A stretch of 64,000 nucleotides of DNA from Allocoprobacillus halotolerans (GTDB taxonomy: Bacteria > Bacillota_I > Bacilli_A > Erysipelotrichales > Coprobacillaceae). Position numbers and translations under genes: made by a program. The stretch is taken from positions 186,001 through 250,000 of the forward strand of contig NZ_CP101620.1 of NCBI RefSeq assembly GCF_024399475.1. The letters run 5' to 3'. This document shows positions 17,602 through 26,996 of this stretch, in pieces. Every line of letters starts with the position of its first letter. Positions within the stretch are counted from its first letter, which is position 1. The notes beneath the pieces were generated by a model, which was not told the origin of the DNA, ran no database searches, and saw only the letters and a list, made by a program, of their open reading frames with translations.

Positions 17602-17820
17602 ATGATCAAACAAGATATTATACAGTTCAGTGGCAACAATGTACCTATCTCTGAAGTAGCTAAGATAATGAAAAAAGATAAGCAATTTGTAAGAATTGGA
17701 ATTCAAGAAAAATGGCTTCCAATTGGTGTTGCATATAGAAAAGAAGGATCTTCGGAATATTCATATTATGTTTCACCTAAAAAATTATATGAATATACAG
17801 GATATATATACACGGAGTAG
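17602..17820 (+). CDS. Excisionase-like winged-helix protein, module 1
   Basis: The 72-residue protein contains VPISEVAKIMKKDKQFVRIG and WLPIGVAYRK, the MerR/Xis-like helix-turn-helix and wing pattern common in integrative elements. It is ~85% identical to the protein at 20638-20853. Between mazF and the integrase it fits an excision directionality factor. A role as MazF antitoxin is a formal alternative given the missing mazE. Confidence 0.7.
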   Translation: MIKQDIIQFSGNNVPISEVAKIMKKDKQFVRIGIQEKWLPIGVAYRKEGSSEYSYYVSPKKLYEYTGYIYTE

Positions 17821-17903
17821 TTGTCAAATGTACTCATAGAATTTTTATACATTTCATTTCTTATATCTTCTATTCTATAATAGCAGCGAAAGGAGTGGTA
17901 GCA

Positions 17904-18958
17904 ATGAAATTACCAAACGGATTTGGAAGTATCTATAAATTGAAAGGAAATAGAAGAAATCCTTATATGGTTGTTTTGACTAAAGGATATGTGCGAGTCA
18001 AAAACAATATCAAAAGAGAGAGAATGATATTAGGTTATTATTGTACAAAAAAAGAAGCATTAAGTGCTCTTACTAATTATCATGAAAATCCTTATGATAT
18101 TCAAACTGAATCTATTACTTTTGCTGAATTATATGAGAAATGGTCAGAAGAACATTTTAAAAAATTAAATAATAAGTCTTCGATTAGAACATACACAGCA
18201 GCATTTAATCATTCAAAGCCATTACACAACATGCGTTTTAAAGACATTCGACCTAATCATCTTGAAGGAGTCATAGAAAATGCTGATGTGGGAGATGCAA
18301 CAAAATCACGAATGAAATCAATGTATAATTTAATATATAGATATGCTTTAAAGTATGATATCGTTAATAAAAATTATGCTGAACTATGTAATTCAATTAA
18401 AGTTGAAAGAAAAAAGAAAAAATTCCTTTCTCTCATAATGAAATCAAAATGATGTGGGAACATACAGAAGATCTTCCTTTCGCTGATATGATATTAGTAG
18501 GAATTTACACAGGATTTAGACCCATAGAATTAATAAGTATCAAAAATGAAAATATCCATTTAGAGGAAGGTTACATTATTGGTGGTACTAAAACAAAAGC
18601 TGGAACAAATAGAATTGTCCCAATTAAATCAGAAATCAAATCAATAATTAAGAAAAAATATAACCCTGATAATGAATATTTGTTTAATGACTATAATGCT
18701 TTTGAACATGAATATACACCTCTCTCCTATGATAGATATAGAGGAAGGTTTTCAAAAGTAATGACAGCATTAAACATGCATCATACTCCGCATGAAACAC
18801 GACATACATTTATCACTTATGCTAAAAAATGCAAAATTAATGATTATATTTTGAAAAAAATTGTTGGTCATGAAATACGTGATATTACTGAAAAAGTGTA
18901 TACTCATAGAAATATAGAGGAACTAATCAGTGAAATAGAAAAAATACACTTTCTGTAG
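17904..18958 (+). pseudogene. int: Tyrosine integrase, module 1, frameshifted
   Basis: The restored protein is close to the intact 350-residue integrase at 19509-20561. It has an N-terminal arm-binding region (MKLPNGFGSIYKLKGNRRNP), a core-binding domain, and a catalytic domain with TGFRPIEL (first Arg), HTPHETRHTF (His-x-x-Arg), GHEIRD and the nucleophile in EKVYTHRN. One A is missing in the A6 run at ~18417-18422; restoring it joins the two halves. The start at 17904 follows GAAAGGAGTGGTAGCA. As sequenced, only a truncated product is made. Confidence 0.8.
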
Positions 18959-19307
18959 TTACAGCCGAATAGTGTAACAGGCATTCTATAGAATTAATAA
19001 GACCTTGTGGGTTGATAAAAAATTTCGTGAATTACTAACAGGGTTTTATATATTTTATATTATTGAATTAATTATTGATTTATAAGAACTTCTACAGGTT
19101 GAAATAGACTTACTGAGCCTTAATATAATCTATAAAAAAGTCATTCGCAGTATCTATTGAAGAAGCTAGTAAATAATTAGCTTTATCCTAATTACAACGA
19201 AAAGTTCTGATTTTATCAGGACTTTTTTATTTTCATCATTTTTGTGATTTATGGATTTTCTAATAAAATCAGCTGAGATTTTGTGAGATTTCGACAGATT
19301 TTTTTGG

Positions 19308-19370
19308 TTGCACACACGTTGCACACAGGTTGCACACACTGTTGCACACAAATTACACACACGTTGCACA
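19308..19370. repeat. GTTGCACACA repeats, probable integrase arm sites
   Basis: Five to six near-direct 11-bp units (GTTGCACACAC, GTTGCACACAG, GTTGCACACACT, GTTGCACACAAA, TTACACACACG, GTTGCACAGC) stand in a row, and two more lie at 19454-19475. They lie ~140-200 bp past the 3' end of the module 2 integrase, where Tn916-type integrases have arm-type binding repeats. The spacing is too regular and short for CRISPR. Confidence 0.55.
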
Positions 19371-19508
19371 GCTGTAACCCATTGATATATATACGTTTTC
19401 ACAAGTCTGTTGGTGCGTTTTGGAAGCGTTCTTTTGAAACACCTTACGAATCTATTGCACACAGGTTGCACACAAATCAATAAATTCATGTAATAAAAAA
19501 GCCAAAAT

Positions 19509-20561
19509 CTAATATTTGACTTTGACTATTTCCTTCTTTAAATCTTCAATATTTCTATGTGTATAAACCGCTTCAGTTACATCTCTAATTTCATGTCCTA
19601 CAATCTTTTTAAGAATATATTCATTGACTTTACAATATTTTGCTTGCGTAATGAAAGTATGTCTTGTTTCATGAGGTGTATGATTCATATTAACTGCCGA
19701 CATCACTTTTCTAAATCTTCCTCTATATTTATCATAAGTAAGAGGAGATATTTCTCGTGTAAAGATGTTATAATCTGAAAATAGATATTCATTTTCTTCA
19801 TCATATCGTTTTCTTATAAGTGACTCAATTTGAGGATGTATAGGAACTATCCTATTTCTTCCTGCACTCGTTTTTGTACCACCTATAATATACCCTTCCT
19901 TAAGATGGACATTCTTTGTTTTTATCATTGTCAATTCAATAGGTCTAAACCCTGAATAAATACCTATAAGGACCATATCAACAAAAGGAACTTTATCGAC
20001 AAATTCCCACAGCTTATGAACTTCTTCAACTGTAAATGGTACTTTAATATTCTTCTTGTTAACCTTGACTGAATTACACAACTCTGCATAATTTTTATCA
20101 ATAATGTCATATTTGATGGCATATCTGTACATCAAATTATACATTGATTTCATTCTAGATTTTGTTGCATCTCCAACCACTGCATTTTCTATGACTCCTT
20201 CTAGATGATTAGGTCGAATATCTTTGAATCTCATATTGTGTAAAGGTTTAGAATGATTGAAAGCTGCTTTATATGTTCGAATGGATGATTTGTTAGATAA
20301 TGTTTTAAAATGATCTTCACTCCATCTCATATACAATTCCTGAAAAGTCATTGTTTCTGCTTTTATATCATATGGATTTTCATGATAATTTGTTAATGCT
20401 TCTAATGCTTCTTTTTTAGTAGAATAATATCCTAAAGTTGTTCTTTTTAATTTTACATTACCATTTTCAAGACTATATCCTTGAGAAATGACAACTCTAT
20501 AAGAGTTTCTGCGAGTCCCCTTTAATCTATAAACACTTCCGTAACCATTTGGTAGTTTCAT
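19509..20561 (-). CDS. int: Tyrosine integrase, module 2, intact
   Basis: The 350-residue protein has the N-terminal arm-binding domain (MKLPNGYGSVYRLKGTRRNS), a SAM-like core-binding domain (~residues 65-150) and the catalytic domain with SGFRPIEL, HTPHETRHTF, GHEIRD and AVYTHRN. The start at 20561 is chosen by GGAAGGGGAGATTGAA upstream and by match to module 1. It would integrate and excise the element, with the Xis-like protein 76 bp upstream. Arm-like repeats lie beyond its 3' end. The two integrases face each other across ~550 bp. Confidence 0.88.
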   Translation of the reverse strand: MKLPNGYGSVYRLKGTRRNSYRVVISQGYSLENGNVKLKRTTLGYYSTKKEALEALTNYHENPYDIKAETMTFQELYMRWSEDHFKTLSNKSSIRTYKAAFNHSKPLHNMRFKDIRPNHLEGVIENAVVGDATKSRMKSMYNLMYRYAIKYDIIDKNYAELCNSVKVNKKNIKVPFTVEEVHKLWEFVDKVPFVDMVLIGIYSGFRPIELTMIKTKNVHLKEGYIIGGTKTSAGRNRIVPIHPQIESLIRKRYDEENEYLFSDYNIFTREISPLTYDKYRGRFRKVMSAVNMNHTPHETRHTFITQAKYCKVNEYILKKIVGHEIRDVTEAVYTHRNIEDLKKEIVKVKY

Positions 20562-20637
20562 TTCAATCTCCCCTTCCAAACAAATGATAAACGAAAGTTG
20601 CAAAAAAGAGAAATGTGCGATTTTTTTATTTGCATCA

Positions 20638-20853
20638 TTATTTTTTATAAATATATCCAGTATATTCATATAATTTTTTCGGCGAAACATAATATGAATA
20701 CTCATTAGATCCTTCTTTTTTATATGCTACCCCTATAGGCAACCAATTTTCTTGAATGCCAACTCTAACAAATTGCTTATCCTTCTTCATTATCCTTGCG
20801 ACTTCTGAAATAGGTACATTTGCACCTGAAAAAACAAACATATTATTTTCCAC
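20638..20853 (-). CDS. Excisionase-like winged-helix protein, module 2
   Basis: The 71-residue protein starts at a GTG after GGAGTGAATACAA and contains VPISEVARIMKKDKQFVRVG and YYVSPKKLYEYTGYIY. It matches the module 1 protein nearly throughout. Its position between mazF and int fits an excision factor. Confidence 0.7.
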   Translation of the reverse strand: MENNMFVFSGANVPISEVARIMKKDKQFVRVGIQENWLPIGVAYKKEGSNEYSYYVSPKKLYEYTGYIYKK

Positions 20854-20873
20854 TTGTATTCACTCCATTTCCA

Positions 20874-21227
20874 TTACTTATATATACCTAAACTTATTAA
20901 CATACATTTATCTACTAAATTCAGTTCTCTACCATTCAACTTCCCTAGTTTTCGGATCAATCTAGCTTTATCAATAGTTCTTATCTGTTCCAATAATACA
21001 ACTGAATCTTTTGTTAAAGCATCTCTTGACCTAATAAAAAAATGTGTTGGCAATTTGGATTTATGTTTATCATTAGACGTAATGGTTGCAATAATAGTTG
21101 TATGACTATAATAATTGCCCATATCATTTTGAATAATCAAAACTGGTCTTATCCCACTTTGCTCACTACCTATTGAAGGATTAAGATTTGCAAGATAAAT
21201 CTCTCCTCTTTCAATATTATGAATCAC
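20874..21227 (-). CDS. MazF/PemK-family endoribonuclease toxin, module 2
   Basis: The product has ERGEIYLANL, SGIRPVLIIQNDMGN and TTIIATITS, the family core with the conserved Arg-Pro and catalytic Thr/Ser region. I place the start at the GTG at 21227, ~8 nt after GGGAG, which gives the same N-terminus as module 1; ATG 21233 is too close to the ribosome site. There is no mazE upstream, only the conserved non-coding segment. It precedes the Xis-like gene by 20 nt. Confidence 0.8.
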   Translation of the reverse strand: MIHNIERGEIYLANLNPSIGSEQSGIRPVLIIQNDMGNYYSHTTIIATITSNDKHKSKLPTHFFIRSRDALTKDSVVLLEQIRTIDKARLIRKLGKLNGRELNLVDKCMLISLGIYK

Positions 21228-21269
21228 CTTCATCACTCCCTTTCCTATATGTACTCTAAAAGCTATCAA

Positions 21270-21668
21270 ACGATGAATTTATCCTACAATAAACAATTGA
21301 TAACTTTTAGTTTTATTTCTATATGTTTTCTACAATACTAATAGACTGCTTTGCAATTGCAGTTCCACGATTCTTTATAAAAGAATTCATAGGATTTGCA
21401 CCTATATAATGTCTTGCCTGCGACAATTTAATTATTGTTCGGACTGTGACTCATTATGCGTATCATTATCTTCTTGCATGGTCATCGCCTCATAGTTGCA
21501 AATTATGTTTATCATCAAATAGTTATCGCTCTCATAATGATGGTCTAGGCGTATTTATGACTGGGCTAACATACAAGTAACGTTATTAGTATTGTTATTC
21601 AATTTTCAATGTACTCCCAAGGATTTATTAACCCTTTCATTATATAGCCGTTGAAAATACTTATTTTT
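21270..21668 (-). ncRNA. Conserved structured non-coding segment, module 2
   Basis: On the minus strand it shares ordered blocks with 16799-17231, including TTGAAAATTGAATAACA, ATACGCCTAGACC and GAGCGATAAC. Near its 3' end are three consecutive hairpins: TATAGG/CCTATG, GATTCTTTA/TAAAGAATC-type and ACTGCAATTGCAAAGCAGT. A 17-codon frame (MTMQEDNDTHNESQSEQ) is present here but not in module 1. Structure rather than protein seems conserved. Confidence 0.5.
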
Positions 21669-22091
21669 TTACATCTTTTTTAAATTATTTTTTAAACGAT
21701 GTATCTTTGAATATATAGTTGATGGTTTTATTTTTAGTATCTCTGATATATCCTTTGTAGAATATCCTAAGATTTTAAGAAGTATTATCGTCAAGGTTGT
21801 TTGATCTGTTTGATATAAATAATGAAGTAATGATTCATCCTCAATCTCATTTAGTAAATCTTCAACGCTACGTATCTCTTTTTTATCATAATACGGAAAA
21901 CTGTAAAAAAACGTATCTGATGTGACGTTCTGTCTTTCTTTTATTTTACGTTCCAGTTTAAAAGCATTCCAATCATATTTTCTAAGCTCTACAATAATAT
22001 TTTCATCCACATTTAATGATTGTAATAACTCTTCTTCCTGTTCTTTCCATTTTTCCCATTTAACTCTTTCTTTTGCATGATTATATACCAT
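21669..22091 (-). CDS. Sigma factor-like HTH protein, module 2
   Basis: The start at 22091 follows GGAGGATGAAAAA. It has a charged helical N-terminus (KWEKWKEQEEELLQSLNVDE) and a C-terminal region-4-like HTH (IILLKILGYSTKDISEILKI ... IYSKIHRLKNNLKK). It is the homologue of 16385-16798 with the same place in the operon. Likely an element-specific transcription factor. Confidence 0.65.
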   Translation of the reverse strand: MVYNHAKERVKWEKWKEQEEELLQSLNVDENIIVELRKYDWNAFKLERKIKERQNVTSDTFFYSFPYYDKKEIRSVEDLLNEIEDESLLHYLYQTDQTTLTIILLKILGYSTKDISEILKIKPSTIYSKIHRLKNNLKKM

Positions 22092-22164
22092 TTTTTCATC
22101 CTCCTTTTTGATAGTCAGAAAAAATGGCGGACTTCTACAATGAACATAAAAAGAGCCACGATAA

Positions 22165-22530
22165 TTAATCATGGCTCAAAAATAGAAAATCTTTAGAAGT
22201 TAATTTTTTCAAGTCTTCAATTGTCAATATATCAATTTCATGCTTGTCACAAAGCATCTTAAATTCAGCAAACAGTTCCTCATAAATACAGATTCTTGTC
22301 TTGTCATAAATAAAGATAACATCAATTTTCTCATTAATAATATAATATATAAGTTTTTCCATCCCTCTACTTCCAAAATGCTTGCCACTACCTATCTCTC
22401 TTGCTACTGCAAAAACATCCGCATTGAGTATATCAGCATATTCTTTAAGTATATCCTCTTGATACTCAAGTAGATATTTTGCTTCTTCAGATAAAACTCT
22501 ACAATAAATAAATACTTTTAATTCTTTCAT
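22165..22530 (-). CDS. Stand-alone resolvase N-terminal-like protein
   Basis: The 121-residue protein begins MKELKVFIYCRVLSEEAKYL, matching the YxRVS motif that holds the catalytic Ser/Arg of serine recombinases, and continues with VIFIYDKTRICIYEELFAEF, like the family's central strand and helix. It ends without the helix-turn-helix, so it cannot bind sites alone. GGAGGAAACTAA precedes the start. It may be a degenerate recombinase or a regulator. Confidence 0.6.
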   Translation of the reverse strand: MKELKVFIYCRVLSEEAKYLLEYQEDILKEYADILNADVFAVAREIGSGKHFGSRGMEKLIYYIINEKIDVIFIYDKTRICIYEELFAEFKMLCDKHEIDILTIEDLKKLTSKDFLFLSHD

Positions 22531-22578
22531 TTAGTTTCCTCCTTCAGGGAAATATCCCTTCACTTCTTACATAAGAAA

Positions 22579-23054
22579 CTAAAAAATATTTTCGCCATCT
22601 TCTAATTTATTTTTTAAAATTTTTTCTATTTTTTTCTTTCTTTTTCCAACAGTATAGATAGGTATATATAATTTCTTTGATGTTTCTGAAATTGTCATTT
22701 CCTCTAAAAAGATACAGATTGCTATATTTTTGTATTGATCAGGCAATCTATAAATCTCCTGAACAGCCTTCTTAGCCAAATCTTTAATGTATATTTGATG
22801 AACAAAATCAACATATTTACTTCTGTTAAAAATAAAAGAAGTAGCTAAATCCATGTCCGAATAATATTGGACTGAATTTGCTACTTCCCTTTTTTATTAT
22901 ATCTTATTTTCATATAACTTCTAAGACAAATTAAATAAACTTCTTTATCTACTTCCACATATACTCTATTGACTTTAATAAAATAAGCATATGATTCTTT
23001 CCCATTTTTTATTCTTTTAAAACTGTTTATATCATAATCATATATTTTGTACAT
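22579..23054 (-). pseudogene. Sigma-70 region-4-like protein, module 2, frameshifted
   Basis: The frame from ATG 23054 (MYKIYDYDINSFKRIKNGKE) runs to a stop at 22881-22883. The rest (MDLATSFIF ... ISETSKKLYIPIYTVGKRKK) is in another frame ending at 22579. One extra base in the run at 22890-22895 joins them into a ~158-residue protein matching the intact copy at 42004-42462. The ribosome site is inside a stem-loop. Confidence 0.7.
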
Positions 23055-23059
23055 TTTAT

Positions 23060-23092
23060 ACCTCCAATAATCAGCTTTTGATTATTAGAGGT
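23060..23092 (-). promoter_or_regulatory. Stem-loop burying the ribosome site, sigma-like gene copy 2
   Basis: On the minus strand, ACCTCTAATAATCA pairs with TGATTATTGGAGGT over 14 bp with one U-G pair and a 5-nt loop. The GGAGG ribosome site is the 3' strand of the stem, 6 nt before the ATG. The stem sequence differs from copy 1. Confidence 0.7.
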
Positions 23093-23301
23093 GGGCCTCT
23101 GATATAATAAATCATCTATTCTAAAAAACCTCTTTTTAATAAGATGGTTTTATGATACATGAATAGACTATTAAAAAATCCAACTTATTATTTTTTGCAC
23201 ATTTATACAAATAATTTGCATTTTTATTTTATATCAAATTATATGTAATATATAGCATAAGATTTCAAAATACTATACAGCTAATTTTATATACCTATTA
23301 T

Positions 23302-23309
23302 GATTATTT
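23302..23309. repeat. IS66 target site duplication, left
   Basis: GATTATTT abuts the left inverted repeat and is repeated exactly at 25755-25762 behind the right end. Eight bases is the normal IS66 duplication. Confidence 0.85.
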
Positions 23310-23412
23310 GTAAGCGTCAAATAATAAAGCCCTATAAATAATGCTGAAGAAACACTATAATAGGACTGTAAGTATTTATTGGATTTCATTTAACGACTAA
23401 AAGATCGTATTT

Positions 23413-24996
23413 CTACGATTTTTTAGTCAGATATATGTTTTCTGGTAATGATTTTGACCATGGCATGATCTTTTCTAGTTCCTTGTCATCATTAATATCT
23501 ATTTCAGTTAATGCTGTTAAAAGATATTCAAAATAATCATATGGCTTGAGATTATTAAGTTTTGCTGTTTCAAGGAGCGAATAGATTGCTGCACTTGCTT
23601 CTGCTCCTTTAACTGTGTTTGAAAACAGCCAGTTGCGACGACCTACGCAGAATGGACGAATTGAATTTTCTGCTCGATTGTTGGATATTTCAATACGACC
23701 ATCTTCAAGATACAATCTTAAGTTTTCTTCCTGGTTGATACTGTATGTTAAGGCTTGGCTGAGTTTGGTCTTTTCAACTGCTACTTTTGCACATTCCTTG
23801 ACATCCTTGAAGAAATCATCAATGATTGGCTTTGCTTCTTTTTGTCTTGTGTCTTTGATCTCTTCATAGCTTTTGCCTTTTAATTTCTTTTCAAGCGTAA
23901 AAAGCTTATTGATCTTATGAAGAAGTCTGTAACTTGCAGTACCTTTTAGATCTGTATCAGATGGTGCACCATCAAGTGCTTCTAAATACTTTCGACGACA
24001 ATGTGCCCAGCATCCCATGTGTCTGATATCATCAAGTTTGTCATAGGCCTGATATCCATCTGTCTGAAGTATATTATGATATCCTTCAAGATGTTTCTTT
24101 GCATGTTCATGACCTCTTGTGTTTTCATAAATGAAATGAACAATTTGCTTGTCTTCACTTCGTCCTGTCTTGTATACCCACATATAGGATTTTGTTGTTG
24201 GTTTCTGGTCTGGAACATTCAAAACCTGATTTGTTGTTTCATCCGCATGCAGATATTCACTTTGAAGAAGTGTCTTATGCATATAATCAGTCATTCTTTT
24301 GAAATATTCATCATGAAGCTTGATCATCCAGTTGGCCATTGTCTGTCTTGATAGTTTCAATCCAATCTGATTGAACATCACTTCCTGTCTGTATAAAGGC
24401 AATGCCTTATTGAATTTATTATCAATAATATATGATAAAAGTGATGGTGATGCAAAACTCTTATAGATAACGGAAGCTTTCATATCTGCCTTGAATATTT
24501 TTGATTTTAATGAATCTTCCTCACATCTGTCACAGGTATAGACATATTGAACATGCTCAATAACTTCATATTTTGCAGGATGATAGACAAGTTCTTTTCT
24601 GATGTTTTCACCAATCTTTCTTAATGGTTCACCACAGTCAGGACAGTTCTTGTTTTCTAGATCATAAATCTTTGTTACAGCGGGTAATGATGAAATATCA
24701 ATGCCACGTTTATTGTTTTTCTTTTTTCGTTTATATGTCACTTCTTCAAGTTTTGGTTCTGCTTTGATTGGAGTTGATTCAATTTCAATTTCATCAAAAA
24801 GAGAAATCTGGTCAGGAAGAACAATTTTTTCTGATGATGAACCAAAAAGCTTCTTCTGCTGAAGTCTGATCTGCTGACTGTACCAGTTTAACTGTTCACT
24901 TAAAACATTGATCTCGTTATCCTGTCTTTTGATTCTTTCTTCAAGCATATTGATTTTTTTGATTAGTTCTTCCTGACTTAAATTTCTCAGATTCAT
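23413..24996 (-). CDS. tnpC: IS66 transposase TnpC
   Basis: The ~527-residue protein has a leucine-zipper-like N-terminus (LIKKINMLEERIKRQDNEIN), the zinc-finger region CPDCGEPL ... CDRCEE, the DDE core beginning with YLHADETTNQVLN, and QTDGYQAYDKL as the second acidic site, then the C-terminal NNRAENSIRPFCVGRRNWLF. The start at 24996 follows GGAGTGAATTATACA. It catalyses transposition. Confidence 0.93.
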   Translation of the reverse strand: MNLRNLSQEELIKKINMLEERIKRQDNEINVLSEQLNWYSQQIRLQQKKLFGSSSEKIVLPDQISLFDEIEIESTPIKAEPKLEEVTYKRKKKNNKRGIDISSLPAVTKIYDLENKNCPDCGEPLRKIGENIRKELVYHPAKYEVIEHVQYVYTCDRCEEDSLKSKIFKADMKASVIYKSFASPSLLSYIIDNKFNKALPLYRQEVMFNQIGLKLSRQTMANWMIKLHDEYFKRMTDYMHKTLLQSEYLHADETTNQVLNVPDQKPTTKSYMWVYKTGRSEDKQIVHFIYENTRGHEHAKKHLEGYHNILQTDGYQAYDKLDDIRHMGCWAHCRRKYLEALDGAPSDTDLKGTASYRLLHKINKLFTLEKKLKGKSYEEIKDTRQKEAKPIIDDFFKDVKECAKVAVEKTKLSQALTYSINQEENLRLYLEDGRIEISNNRAENSIRPFCVGRRNWLFSNTVKGAEASAAIYSLLETAKLNNLKPYDYFEYLLTALTEIDINDDKELEKIMPWSKSLPENIYLTKKS

Positions 24997-25062
24997 TGTA
25001 TAATTCACTCCATATCTTAATAATTCAACGAATAGTATTGTACCATATTTCAATATGAATTA

Positions 25063-25410
25063 TTAGATGAGAAGCTGTTTTTCTTTGAATTTTTCTTCAA
25101 ATTCAAGGCCTTCCAGAAGCCAGTTGAGCTGAGTGGAAGTTATTTTTCTTGTATTGGAATCATCATGTTCTTCAATCTTGAACCTGCCATGTTCAAGTCT
25201 TTTGATAAACAGCCAGAAACCATTGGATTCATAATAGAGTATCTTGATCCTGTTTCTGGCTTTGTTTGTAAAGATAAACAAACTATGATCAAGAACATTC
25301 ATCTGAAACTGAAGATTCACGATCTGTGTCAAACCATCAATCGACTTTCGCATATCAACATAATGGCTTGAAACATATATATTCTTGATTTCATCGGTGT
25401 TAATGATCAT
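25063..25410 (-). CDS. tnpB: IS66 accessory protein TnpB
   Basis: The 115-residue protein contains VDMRKSIDGLTQIV, SLFIFTNKARNRIKILYYES and NGFWLFIKRLE, the IS66 Orf2 family signature. It overlaps tnpA by 4 nt. It is needed for transposition in IS66 elements; its biochemical role is not well defined. Confidence 0.93.
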   Translation of the reverse strand: MIINTDEIKNIYVSSHYVDMRKSIDGLTQIVNLQFQMNVLDHSLFIFTNKARNRIKILYYESNGFWLFIKRLEHGRFKIEEHDDSNTRKITSTQLNWLLEGLEFEEKFKEKQLLI

Positions 25411-25670
25411 TTTAATGCACCAATGACTTTATCAAGCAATGAAGAATCAAATTCAACAGTATGACCATCAATATTCATCGATACAAGAGCTGGCATGTCA
25501 TCAATAACTCCAACAGGCAGAAAGATATCAGTAGAAACCGAATCCTTTTGAATCTTCCTTTTATTTTTATAGAAAGAGCTGAGAGCAAGATGATGTTCAT
25601 CACAGTATTTATTAACAGTGAGTCCACTGTTCAGCTGATCATCAATGATCTTTTTCCAATCATATTTCAT
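25407..25670 (-). CDS. tnpA: IS66 accessory protein TnpA
   Basis: The protein starts MKYDWKKIIDDQLNSGLTVN after GGAGGTTTAGCTAC and has the HTH-like segment typical of IS66 TnpA (KYCDEHHLALSSFYKNKRKI). The start at 25670 agrees with the remnant copy at 58825. It overlaps tnpB by 4 nt. Confidence 0.88.
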   Translation of the reverse strand: MKYDWKKIIDDQLNSGLTVNKYCDEHHLALSSFYKNKRKIQKDSVSTDIFLPVGVIDDMPALVSMNIDGHTVEFDSSLLDKVIGALK

Positions 25671-25754
25671 GTAGCTAAACCTCCTTTTCAATTGGTAGTT
25701 ACATTTTATATGATTTGTTTTATAAATATCAGTGCTATTTCATTTGACGCTTAC

Positions 25755-25762
25755 GATTATTT
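25755..25762. repeat. IS66 target site duplication, right
   Basis: GATTATTT directly follows the right inverted repeat and is identical to 23302-23309. Confidence 0.85.
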
Positions 25763-25998
25763 TGCTTATTACAATTATATAACTCTTAAATTTAACACAT
25801 TTTTTTACACTATATATGCATAAATAAAAAAATAGAAACCATGATTACCTCAATTATTAAAAAATATGAGATAAAAGTTTCTATTATTAAACAGTCTACT
25901 TATTAGATATCGCATTAAAATGATGTCTTTATTAATGCTCTAAAAATATTCAAACTAATGTTAATACACGATTATCTGTATATAAGGAGATTTAAATT

Positions 25999-26990
25999 AT
26001 GAGAATAGATAAGATATCAAATGAATTTATTATAAAACGAGTAAATAAAACTTCTGATGAAGATTATATAAAAGCTCTGAAAATCTATAATGATACAACT
26101 CCTTATGAAATAAAAACAAATTCAAATGAAATAACGTATTGGATACAGAAAAGTAGAGAAAACAATAACCCTTTTGAAGTTATTGCTTTTGTTTTATATT
26201 TCAATGATAAAGTGATTGGTTTATCTATGACTACATATCTTAAAAATTCAAAAATTGTAATAGATGAATATCTAGCTACATATGATCAATTTAGGGTTAA
26301 TACAGTTTTTCTTATTTATTTTAGTTTGATTCAGAATTATTACTCAACAAATAATTTTAATGTATCTTATTATGTTACTGAAATAAGCAATAAAGAAGAC
26401 GGAAAAGCCATAAATAAAGAAAGTAGAATTTCAATTAAAATATTGTGTCTTGAAGACTTTGGAAAAATTGATGCACCTTATTATGTCTTGCCACTTGGCT
26501 TAGATAATTATGAAAGTTCTTTTCAAGCATTTTTATATATAAAATCAAATGATAATATGCCTTTAATGAATAATGTTACTTATTTAAATATAGTACATTC
26601 AATTTATTATGATTATTTTTATAATTGGTATATGCCTTTAATGACTCCTGAAAATTTAGATGTATATAAGAATCAAATTGATATCTTTTATGATAAGATA
26701 CAAAATAATCTCTTAAAAAACAAAACATCAAATGTTAAAATATTAACTAATGCGTGTTCAGTACTAGAAAACTATAAAGATGATACTTCTGGAGCCTTAC
26801 CACAAATTAGATCAAAAAAAGAAATACTCTTATTTTATTTACATTCATTATTTTATTGCCATTATTTATTATAATAGTATATACCTATGTACTAAAATAT
26901 CTACGTATTTCTTTAGATATAACAATAGGATCTATTTGTAGTGCTGTTATTGCATCTATAACTACTTTTATTATTTCAAAGAAGAAATAG
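25999..26990 (+). pseudogene. GNAT-like protein with C-terminal membrane helices, frameshifted
   Basis: Residues ~10-190 resemble a GNAT-fold acyltransferase (NPFEVIAFVLYFNDKVIGLS is the beta4-type strand). The frame ends at 26874, but adding one T in the TTTT near 26852 continues it to 26990 with two hydrophobic helices and a KKK end. That would be a membrane-anchored GNAT-like enzyme of ~330 residues. AAGGAGATT precedes the start. Substrate unknown; the fold assignment is by pattern only. Confidence 0.5.
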
Positions 26991-26996
26991 ATATAA

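Larger units (their letters stand above)
23310..25754 (-). mobile_element. IS66-family insertion sequence, complete
   Basis: GTAAGCGTCAAAT (23310-23322) and its exact complement (25742-25754) bound the element. It carries tnpA, tnpB and tnpC in the usual order on the minus strand, all intact. The perfect 8-bp duplication outside indicates a fairly recent insertion. A deleted relative remains at 58742-59319. Confidence 0.92.

Noticed and set aside
19308-19475. CRISPR-like array
   Set aside because: Repeats are 10-11 bp with no spacers of uniform length and no cas genes; integrase arm sites fit better.
19166-19489. 107-residue cysteine-rich reading frame on the minus strand
   Set aside because: The Cys/Val pattern is only the translation of the GTTGCACACA repeats; no ribosome site.
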